From NCBI RefSeq assembly GCF_040581485.1, contig NC_090128.1:7440001-7504000 (forward strand): a stretch of DNA of 64,000 nt, in the 5' to 3' direction. This DNA comes from Linepithema humile (Eukaryota > Arthropoda > Insecta > Hymenoptera > Formicidae). Positions 1-10,384 of this stretch are shown here, piece by piece (within the stretch, counting starts at the first letter, position 1; each line of letters begins with the position of its first letter). The position numbers were made by a program, and so were the translations under genes. A model generated the notes under the pieces. The model was not told the origin of the DNA, did no database searches, and worked only from the letters and a program-made list of their open reading frames with translations.

Positions 1-2399
1 ATTTATAGCGGGGAAAATGCAGAAGTAATATTTCAATGTTGGCCGAAGCAACGCAGCGCGGAATTCCGCGATGTCAAGTACCACGCGACGCTTCACGTTG
101 TAAAATCGTTTATAATCATCCGTTATATTGTTGGCGGAATTTTTATTTACGTGCACACAGTGAAACATTATACATCATGCTTTAGGAAGAAAACTTTTTT
201 TAGACCCACCGTTGCCATAGTAAAACACGCACGCACGCGCTTTTCTCTCTCTCCTTCTCTTTCAAAATTAGAAACCTGTGTATTTCATTCCAAAAGAATA
301 ACGGTCCCTTTTATTGAATAAAGTGCACCAAAATGCGTTGTTGCAGGCAATTATCCTCATACCGCTACCGACTTGCGTATTTAAGTCGCACAATATATCG
401 CAGATACAATGAGAGCTTTTTCCGACGTTAAATTAGCGTCTCGTCTCTCTGCGTTGAAAATTGTCTGTTAAAAATTGTGAAAGCGAATAAATAGTTTTCC
501 ATATTTTAAGCCACGGTATAAGCTTTACAATAATTAGATATTAAATCTCTATTACTGTTTTTATATTGCTTATTATAACGAAGTGTGAAAAGTGGGTCGC
601 AAAAAATTTTTTATTTTACATAATAGCATACATAATAAAAAGTTGTGCAATTTCGCTTTTGACGTTACGATCCAATATGGGTAATGGATTGGGCACGAAA
701 ATATCGGGTGCCTCCCACTTTTTATCTTTTCGGAAGGATGCATCCCCCGGAGAGGAGATTTATAATAACTGCGATATTTTTTGCGCGAGAAGGATGGTCG
801 CGGCCGAAATCGATAGAGCTCGAAATTCATCCGACTAAACGACGAAGCGAGGCGGAACGAAAAAGCAGAATAATAAAAATCGAACGCGCGCACGAGGAGA
901 GTTGTAGTCCTCGTGGGAAGCGGAACACGTGCGAACGCGTTAAGGAGATCAGCAATATAAATGCACGGAATATAGACAGTGGTATTCGCGCGATAGTAGG
1001 CAATGTGTGTTTTACGACGCGTCACGCTTTGATGCAATTCAAATTGCCATGTGTATCCCGCTGTCACTCTTGTTCCGTCCCAACAAGAGTACACTGACTG
1101 CGAATGACGTCCGTGGTGCACCGAAGGCAATTCCCGCTTTTGTCTGCGACGAAATACAAACCTGATACGGGCGCGTTTCGTATTTTTTTGTACAAAGAGT
1201 GGTCGAACATATATTGATTGAAGGATTTATTCATATGCTGCGACTGCGGCAATATGGCCATCATAATAATATCGGATGGATAAAATAGCGGTTTGTTAGC
1301 AATTATGTATGTAAATCGATAATTAATAATAGCACGTTAAACAGTTGCGGTGCAGTTGTGTGTTGCGCTTATATTATTCATCACTTTGCGGTAAATAATT
1401 TTGTCGAACATACACATGCAACGTTAATGAAATTGCTAAGCGGTTTATAGAGACAAACAGATATTTTTTTCATATATTCACAAGTTGAAAGTAAAATAAT
1501 AGTAAAATAATTTATTCCAATGCATTTGTATCGCTTTGCCGCAATGCAGTGGATAAATATCAAAAATTAAATCTGCCGTACATTAATTATATTATTAACA
1601 ATAATAAGCGGGTTAACAAGCGAAGCATTTCGTATTAATTCATGCGTTAATAGTGGCATGCTTGTTTCTTGCTTGGTGCTTGCAAGCTGTGCTGTTTCAC
1701 GCCGGTAGCAGGCAGTATCATTGCGTAGTTTCAGTCCGCCGAGTTTCCCGACAGCGCTCCACACAATCGAATGCTGTTGTCGTGCATTGCATTCGTCGAC
1801 GGCTGTCCGGGACCAAAGGCAAAGTCAAACACAGGCGTTAAGCAAAGATTCACGTCGGGCTCGGTAGCTGCTTCGTTTGAATTAACAATAAGCAAGCAGC
1901 TTGGTAGAAGATTCGCTGTATTTAACTTTATAGTGACAAAGGTCCTACCTTATGACGTTCTTCGAAAGCTTCTCTCGCAGCTTGCATCCGCAACGTGCAC
2001 ATTCTTTGATGCTCCCTCGAGCATTCTTTTTCCGCTTTACGGGCACGTAGCTTACACGAAATGTCGAATATGTCTCAAATGCGTGTGAATTGTTTCTTTC
2101 GGAATTGGTGTCAGTATGCTGTCTCGAAAATTCTGTCGAAGGTAGAACGTGGCGCGACATCTTGTAATAGGATTTTCATGGGATTTATAATGCACATGTA
2201 AGGAAATATATATAAAAATATGTAAAATATATAAAATCAGCATGCAGCAGTAAAAAATTGATCGGTTCTTTAAAAATAGATTTTATTAAACATATTTTTC
2301 AGAAGCAAATAGAATATCCATATTTTAAAAAACAAAACTGCAATATTTATTTGCAAAATAATTTTTATTACAACGTGTATCACGTTTGTCTCAACACAT
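1..2399. other. Intergenic DNA downstream of PLXDC
   Basis: AT-rich with a moderately CpG-rich patch at 0.7-1.2 kb. ORFs there overlap in three frames on both strands and show no family features. No RNA gene recognised. Confidence 0.5.
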
Positions 2400-2844
2400 G
2401 TCATTTATAACCTCGAGCCATGCAAAAACAGATTTCTGCGCAAGATGTTAGTGCGTCGTGTATTCAAAACCATTTTACATTCGCGATTATTTTTGGAATA
2501 GTCGAATCGTGCTCTTGGGGGAATATAGATTTATTGAATTTCTGTTGTACAATCGCATTTTCTGAAAAAAAATGAGAATTTATTATATCAGTACGCTTAT
2601 TGTATATCTGACGGTTTGTTTTTCACTAATAACAATGCTATTAACAAAAGAGTCCACGACAATGCATGCACGAGAATTATAAATCCTGTCCACTGGGAGA
2701 AGCACGGTGGTTATGTTTGAACGGTGGCACATATTTCGCCGTAACAATTAGCGGTAGCGATAATTATTATTGTATTATATATGCGCTCTGGGATTTACGG
2801 ACTGGAGATGCGACAAAAGAGCTTTGGACAAACCTGTAAATTAG
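2400..2844 (+). pseudogene. EGF-domain pseudogene, tandem array copy 1
   Basis: Shares two spaced blocks with copies 2 and 3 (GTCATTTATAAC at 2400, AAAAGAGT at 2646), then an EGF-like segment. Cys codons lie at 2687 and 2714 (eight residues apart), then CLNGGT. The third-cysteine position holds Tyr (2732). Cys 4 is at 2771. Cys 5 and Cys 6 (2782, 2809) are 27 nt apart with the C-x2-GF-x4-C tail. Between Cys 4 and Cys 5 there are 8 nt instead of 3, so the frame is broken. A stop follows at 2842. The spacing resembles Spitz/TGF-alpha-type EGFR ligands. Whether it was ever a secreted growth factor or a venom-type EGF peptide is open. Confidence 0.6.
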
Positions 2845-3360
2845 TGAGAAACGAAACGAAGATATCAATAAACGTGATATTGAGATAAATTTAATTTTTT
2901 AGTGATATAAATAATTTCATATTTCTTGATTCAATCGTGTATCAAATAAATTTTAACAACTTTAGGAAAAATTAAGATATAAAAATTATTAGAATTATTA
3001 TTGAAAAATATTTCCGCTTTTGTTATAAATTCGAGAATATTAAAATAAAAATATTAACGTCCTTATAAATCAAGAATTAAAGCATATTATCAATTTTTGC
3101 ACTTGCAGTTAAACACGAGTCTGATGGCTTACATTTCAAGTATGTCTAAATAATGGCAATGCAATGGTCATTCTTTGGGACTCTCAATATTATAAATTGT
3201 AAATAAATGATATAATCGCAATCATTATATTATTTGAATTTGGGATTACTATTCGGCGTACTCCGTTCCAATTAGTACGTACATTTTAGAAAATATGACG
3301 TTTAATATAACTTTATCATAACGTACGTCACATTCATCATACAAATTCGTCCTCCGCACG

Positions 3361-3795
3361 TGTCATTTATAACTCCAAGCAAAGTAAAGCGGATCTTTAC
3401 TTTAAGTGTTAATAGTTACATATTAAAAGTTATTTTACGTCTGTGATTAATGTGAATAGTACGTACTTTTACAAGAATGTAGATTTACTAGATTTTTCTG
3501 CTTTAGAAATCAGTGACGTGCTTTTCGAAAGCGTGAAGAATACATGAGCGCAGTTGTGTCATTATTTATAATTGCTTTTGTATCGATATCATTGACATCG
3601 ATAAAAGAGTTTATAACAGGCCATTGAAAGAAGTGCAGACGTTACGTTTGATGGGATAACATGTTGATCTATAGAATCTTGCAAAAATAAAACTCTGCAT
3701 AGACAACAGCGCTATACAAATAACAACGGTGATGTGTTTCACTGTACATGCCCTCAGGAATATACCGGATGAAAATGCAACAAATTCCGGTTTAA
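3361..3795 (+). pseudogene. EGF-domain pseudogene, tandem array copy 2
   Basis: Same blocks (TGTCATTTATAAC at 3361, AAAAGAGT at 3603; 241 nt apart versus 246 in copy 1). Cys codons lie at 3634, 3662, 3680, 3743, 3749 and 3776. Cys 4-x-Cys 5 and the 27-nt Cys 5-Cys 6 interval are intact, with CPQEYTG. The Cys 1-Cys 2 interval is off by one base, and there are in-frame stops, including a TGA just before the last cysteine. A degenerate relative of copy 1. Confidence 0.5.
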
Positions 3796-6437
3796 AGAAA
3801 AGAGTTACATGATTTTTAAAACATTATTATTAAAACACGATTATTAAAACAGCAATGGAATTAAAGTATTAATCTACCACTAAACGTAATGAAGTAATAA
3901 TAAGTTTGATACTTATTTGATATTTATTTTTAAATATTATATAATTAATGCTATAAATAAATAGCATTCTAAGTATTTTATAATGTGATATTAATATATT
4001 ACTTATTTCAATTCCATATTATTAATTGTCATACGCATTTGTTTTAATTATCGGTGTTTTACGCATCTGTTTTCTCAGTTAAAGATTCCACGCCGCACTT
4101 GAGACATAATCGATATAAATGTCATTGACAGTATCGCACGTGCCGTCGCGTTTATAGAGACAGCACGATATTCGCAGCAGCGAATCGATGTTCGGAATTG
4201 CACCGGTGACCTCATAAAATTTCGCTATTGCAATCCGAGACGTAGAAATCCTCCGAAGCGATGGTAGCACTTTACATTCATAAACAAGCAAACGCACGTA
4301 CGGCATAACGCTGACATTTTTGCGGAATATCGTAACATTTATTTTTTTTCATTTTTTATTCAAGACATCAGTGTCACAATTTCCTGTTTTTTAGCCTCCA
4401 TTTTCTTGATTCTTATCACGCTGATAATAATTTTTAAAAATTAAAATATTTTTAGAAAACTAAGTAATATAATTATAACAGAATTTTAACAATTAAATAA
4501 TTGGCTGAGCGATTTCTTCTGACAATATTTTTGATCGAATCTTTTCTTTTCTGCTATTGATACTCGCTGATTTCTGTCAATTATTCTCATTAATGGCGTC
4601 TCAAATGTGCTAATTACATCTCGAAGAGCTTTAAATCGAAATCTTTATAATGATCTCAATGTTTGACGTAATTGCAAAATGCTTTAACGTTTGATTTTTA
4701 AATATTTCCATAACTAATCCGCGCTGCTTCACAGTAAAAAGTATTGACGCGGAAGGAGGAAAACCGCGTAGCTGTAAAAGGTTTTTACAGCGCGATAAAA
4801 AGTGTACTATCCTCGATGCACCGAAAAGTGGCGGCTTTTGTCAGGTATAGTCAGGGTGAAACAGGATTCGCTACGCGTCGAAAATCTCTTTCGTTGGGAA
4901 GACTCAGTAAAAACGCAGATAAAGCTCGATTTTTAAATCTGCGCAAATAAATCCCGAAACTCTCAATGGAGTCTGCGCGATTTTTTTTCTTGCCAAAGTA
5001 ATAACATTCGGAAATCACATTTAGCGATACATGAAGCGTTAACAATGATACGATCTTGACAGAGATTGAATGTGTGTGCGTACGTGAGGTATCTATTTTG
5101 CAATTTATATATTTATGAAACATTGGAATTTCTCTTATAATCGTAAAATAATTGAACAAAAAATGCGTAATTATCTTTTGTTACAATTAAAAAGTAGTTT
5201 CAGGAATAAAATTACTCTTGATATTTTTTTAATTCTTACAAATCACAAGAAACAATCGTAATATAATTATATCATTTTCTAGAAGTAATTTAAATAAAAT
5301 TGCAACAAATAATAATAATTTCACGTCATTTTTAATACCAAATTTTATCTTTGTGAAGTTCACATTAACTCGTTTTGACGCGTAATCCAGTATTCTTTGC
5401 TCTACGAAATACACTTTATTTGCAAATTGACGAAAGCACGAACTTCTCAAAATTGTAAATATTATTAGAATTTGCATAAAACAAGAAGCGCGCAAATCTA
5501 CCAACTCGACAGAAATACACAAATTATAAACGCGAGAAGTATAATTATTTACTTAGTGCATGAATACACATCCAACTTTTGCTCATGCATGAGAATACAC
5601 TCATTACTCCGGTGCAATTACATATTCCTTTTAGCGTACTCTCGAGAAAGACGGCAAGAAACATCAGACATTCCTACGGATGAGATAAGTCGGTTTTATC
5701 GTCGGCGCGTCAGTGTTAATAAAAGTTTTATCAGTAATGAAAGAATAACAAGTTTATACTTGCCATCATTAATTCCATTCTTCATATTTACATTCTTTAA
5801 TAATAAAATGAAAAATAACTCCTTTCAAGTATACAATGTAATATTCTTTTTATTACTGAGGGAGCTCTTATTGGCATTGACATTGAAACATTACGGTTAT
5901 TTTTCGCCATTCTCTTCGCGGTATATACGTTTCGTACGAAAGAGAGCATGACATGTCAACGCCGCATTCCCACGAGAACGCGTACGTGTTTCAACGTATC
6001 CTCATCGGTATTACGTATTACGATGGCACATGTTCTGTATATACGCGCTATGCACTCCTGCGAGCAACGATGTGCACCGGAGGTGTTCTCGTCGCAATTT
6101 CCTCGTCGTGAAGCTAAATAGTTTCAATACATTGTGCTTGACGTTAGAGATTTCGAACGTTCAACACTATTCCGCGCTGTATGTTATAACAGTTTCGTAA
6201 CAATGACAATGGCATGTATAGAATTTGAAATGCATAGAAATCAAGAAAGTCAATATTTATAATTGAGAGAGCACAGAACATTTTAAGAATGCACGATGAT
6301 AATTCAAGCACTTTTTGAGGTTTTTTTTACATCAAAGAAGACAACTGCAATTATAATAAAAATAATGTATAAAAATATCATATAACGTTCATATAACGTT
6401 GACATAAATTTATCGTTAATATTCAACATTTGTTTTT
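3796..6437. other. Intergenic DNA between EGF array copies 2 and 3
   Basis: AT-rich. A 159-codon ORF (5472-5951, +) contains FCSCMRIHSLLRC, which has the C-x-C-x8-C spacing of an EGF tail but lacks its Gly/aromatic residues and the flanking blocks. No confident gene. Confidence 0.45.
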
Positions 6438-6870
6438 GGCATTTATAACTTTAAGCAATATAAAAGTGACTTTCTGCGCAGAACATTCGCAGGCAGATTG
6501 AAAATTATTTCTCGAATATTTTGGAGCAGAATCGAGTTTATGATCTTGTAAAATTTCAGAATTATTGGACTTTTGCTATAATTTCACGTTTTCCGCAAAA
6601 TGAAAAATAACTGTGTCGACACGTTGGCTATATGTTTGATGGGTTAATCTTTTATTAATGTCGATATTATTAATAAAAGAGTGCATGATGGAGTAGGAGG
6701 ATGTATATAAAGATGGGGCAAACAAAAGATATTGCATGCTTGACGAATGTAGAATCATTATATATGTAGTCGCGTTTAGGTTCTGAATATATTGGAGAGA
6801 GATGTCAATATATTGTGGTAACTTGGATAACTGGAGTAATTGGGATAACTAATCACTCGAACGATGATAT
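6438..6870 (+). pseudogene. EGF-domain pseudogene, tandem array copy 3
   Basis: Blocks GGCATTTATAAC (6438) and AAAAGAGT (6675) are 236 nt apart. Cys codons remain at 6702, 6733, 6748 and 6803. The Cys 4 and Cys 5 positions are lost, and frames shift within the domain. The tail SEYIGERC is recognisable and followed by a hydrophobic stretch before a stop. The most decayed copy. Confidence 0.45.
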
Positions 6871-7969
6871 CAATCAGGATTAGTAACGAGATCGATCAGA
6901 TGCTTGTCATTTTATTATTATTTGAATTATTTATATATTAGATAAGCATATTTCATTTTTAATATTTTTCGAAGAAAAATCAAGACCAGATATAAAATTT
7001 ATCAGCTCAAGATATAAAGTTATCAGACATGTCATTAAAAAATCTCTAATATTATGCTAATCCCCACAAATTCAACATTAAGTTGCGAAATAAAACTATT
7101 TATATGCTATCGTGATAATGGTTGATACATTACTTTTTGCACCAAATAAAAAATAAGATCAAATAGTAAGACGTGAATCTAACAGCAAGACTTACACTAA
7201 TATTTTAGATACGTATAATTAATTACAAAAGTGATAATTATTATAAATATTACGGTGAATGAATCTTACAAATATAATTAGTTTATTAGCTATATATTTT
7301 AATGCTGGATTATTACTTATACTGCGCACATTTATTTTTATCCGACAAATATTTCATCAAAATAACTTTCAAAATTTAATTATTTGCAATACATGTAACA
7401 GTTATGCAAGTTGCATTGGTACACGCGAATGTAATGTAATGCATCCAGTGTCACCTGGTAATCGCAAGACGAAACTGCCGTCTATTTATCGACTGCAAGT
7501 ACGTGGAATATATAAGATGACGCAAATAAGCAAAACATCATATTTTGTTTTTGCAATGAGTTGTATAATGATTGACTTATTGATTTTACAAAACAGATAC
7601 GTATTTTATTTTATTTTTGCGATGCTAGCATCGGGACTTTTTTGCGGGGAAGATATTCAAAAAGAAAATAGACATAGCGCATACTATAATAATTATAATA
7701 TTTATTATCACAAACTATGAGTTAAATCGTACACAGTAATGTAAGAAAAGTTTACAAGTTCGACAATAATTCACTCCAGTTTCCTTCGTTGGCCCGTCGT
7801 GCGTTGAAACTGCAATTGCAAGCTCCAACGTGACAATAAGTCGACAAAGATATGTATGCTATGAATCTCTATTAACGAATTACAACTTTTTACAATTGCA
7901 TTTCCCTCGAATTTCGCGGGGAGTGCCAAGACGATCTTTTAGAAACCGTGCGCAAAAAAAAAGAATTTA

Positions 7970-8280
7970 CTGTCACAGCAAATTTTACGTTGTCATGACA
8001 AAATATGTTAATTAATATGCAAACAGCAAGAAGTTTGCTGACGAATTTTGCTGAAAATAATTCTGCTAATCTGCAAATTATATCGCTGTTATAACAAATC
8101 GATTTCCATCATCAAAATGTGTATCAGTAGCGATAATTTTATTGCAAAAGCAAAATACATTTGTCAGAAATAAATTATTTGTTGCAGCAACAAATTAATG
8201 TGTTTTCATAAACAAATGCACGCAGCAAAATTTATCTATTTTACCAACAAAATTTTATCACTATCACATTTAATGTGCTA
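7970..8280 (+). repeat. Dispersed repeat, copy in forward orientation
   Basis: Rich in CAGCAAA and TTTGCTG words. The segment TTTGCTGAAAATAATTCTGC and a neighbouring GTCATGACAAAATATG correspond to the reverse complement of 13205-13380 with modest divergence. Probably a decayed non-autonomous element; boundaries approximate. Confidence 0.45.
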
Positions 8281-8867
8281 TATCAACGATGATTTCGCTG
8301 CGATGGCAAAATTCTTTTTTTCCGCGACGGGTCGCGATCAATTTCTTCGCGATAATTTGTAATGAGATTTTTTCCCTCCGGCTATTTGTCGCTTATCTTA
8401 TTACTATACACGATACGTTGCCTGAAAATTTTCACGAAGAAGGCACCCTTTTGACAGTGAATAATACACTTAAAATTAGATAAAAATTATATTGCATCGT
8501 AGAACTACTATATACACTCACGACCTAGTAATATAATAGATGCTATAAAATTTTTATATATCTCGTGCTATTTCTTTTCTTCTTCTTTTCAGTTTATTTA
8601 TATTGTATCACGCGTATTATAAGGTGCTCGTGTGATCCTCCAAAAATGTCATCGTAAAATATAATTGTATATATATATAAAGAACTATATAGTATATAAT
8701 TATTTATATATATTTTTATACGTGTCTGTGTGTATGATATACAATTACGATGAAACTACAGTTCATACGTGATTTCGTAATTCACATATGCTTTTTGGAA
8801 TGTACCGACAATAATGCGAAGGATTCTTTAATGTTTGATCGATCTTAAATTAATTATAAGTATTATA

Positions 8868-9331
8868 TACAGGGTGTTCTAGACGTTAATAGCAGATTCC
8901 TGAGGTTATTTGAAGATAAAAATTTTAATGCCAAAATGTCGAGGCTGCTAGTTTTTGAACAAGAAAGATACAAAGTTCACCAATCAGTTTGTCAAAATTT
9001 CACGCTGAGGGACATCGCATGTTAAAAGGGTCCTTCTACAACACTTATTCAGCTTGATCGAAATAATAATACTTGAAATAAAGTGAACAATATGTCAGTA
9101 TTATTATTTCTATCGAGCTGAATAAAGTGTTGTAGAAGGGCCCTTTCGATATGTGATGTTTCTAAGCGCGCGAAATTTTCACAAGCTGATTGGTGAACTT
9201 TAAATCTTTCCTGTTCAAAAACTATAGCAGCCTCTGCATTTTGGCATTAAGATTTTCGTTCATAAGATTTTCTAAATAGCCTCAGGAATCTGCCATCAAC
9301 GGGTGTAACGGTAAGTCGAGGACACCCTGTA
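8868..9331. mobile_element. Fold-back MITE with TACAGGGTGT termini
   Basis: Ends TACAGGGTGT and ACACCCTGTA lie next to TA dinucleotides, as expected for a Tc1/mariner-type TA target site. Two imperfect arms of about 200 bp pair with each other: the left arm has the words AAGTTCACCAATCAG and TTGTAGAAGG-type sequence, both found as reverse complements in the right arm, around a loop near 9,090. No transposase is encoded, so it is non-autonomous. Confidence 0.8.
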
Positions 9332-10315
9332 TAAGTAATTTATTTTTATATAAGAATTATATAAAAGTAATTTTAAAGTATTCTTTTTCCTTCCGGGAGA
9401 ATTCACCGAACTGTAGCTTCAGCACGCTATATCAGAACTCAAACGTTCGGTTTACTCGTTGATTCTTTTTCTTTTTTTTTCGAAAATTTTTTTCGAAAAC
9501 GCTGCATGAACATTACGTATATAAAACATTATAATTTGAGTCTAACGATAAAGAAAAAACGAATTTTTAAACAATAACAAGATATACCAACGTGCTGCTA
9601 AGAATCACATAAATGCTCGACGGACAAGCGAGTGAGCTTCCATGTATTACGAGTGCCGTCGTCCGAACGGTTTTGAAGAACCGTTTTCTCGGTTTTCCTA
9701 GCGGATCGGCTTTTATCTCCGCAGCTCCGGGTTATCGATTGTGTTTTAAAAACTTCCTTCTATCGTAAAAATGCTAGAATTCACAATCTCCCCTTGGACT
9801 CCGTTCGGTCGCGCGAAGCAACCTTTTTTTTTATCATTGCACGGTCCTCGTCGTGAATTTATCGTCGAATCGTTCTATAATCCGCAAATTTATCTAAAGA
9901 GAAATTCTGTAAGCGTCAAATTTTCAAAGGAATAAATTTTCGCTTATCTAATTTTAATTATTAACCTTAACAAATCTTGATAATATTTGGCATACTTTCA
10001 CATATAGTCAATTTGTAAAAATGTTACAAGAAATACTTGCGTATTATAGCATTGTCGAATTATTAGAGGAGAAAAGAAAGAGATGGATAATCGTTTGCTG
10101 CTACGAATAATCCATTGCGTCTTCGTCGCGTCGCGTTTCGCCGTGAAAAGATGATTGTTCATTATTTACGTGATTGTGTGCAAACATGACGACTAAGCGC
10201 GTCCTCGCGAGTTAGACGTATCGTAGCGTGTCTCATTCGCAGACTCGGCATGCCGTACAATTAATAGGAAATTTGGTCCGATTGACTGTGACTTGATTTC
10301 TCTGTTGACATCTCA

Positions 10316-10384
10316 TCACATGTGAATAGTCGCGGCCGTGTAACGGGCTTCGCCTCTTCGCCAACTCCATTGGCTCGGACGATA
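10316..10384 (-). CDS. Plxdc2: PLXDC terminal exon 8 (cytoplasmic tail, 22 residues)
   Basis: Acceptor CTTTCAG before 10384, stop TGA at 10318-10316. Encodes YRPSQWSW followed by GEARYTAATIHM, which I recognise as the conserved C-terminus of PLXDC2-type proteins. Too short to appear in an ORF scan. The phase-0 joint with exon 7 is exact. Confidence 0.92.
   Translation of the reverse strand, partial: YRPSQWSWRRGEARYTAATIHM

Noticed and set aside
573..1130. 185-codon minus-strand ORF with overlapping plus-strand ORFs
   Set aside because: Three frames on both strands are open together in a CpG-richer patch; no domain, signal peptide or splice logic.
5472..5951. 159-codon ORF containing FCSCMRIHSLLRC with EGF-tail cysteine spacing
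   Set aside because: The Gly and aromatic residues of the EGF tail are absent, and neither of the two conserved array blocks lies upstream at the expected distance. Probably chance.
7259..7720. 153-codon AT-rich ORF with a hydrophobic N-terminus and a Cys cluster
   Set aside because: Composition-driven hydrophobicity; the cysteine spacing fits no family I know, and no splice or promoter support.
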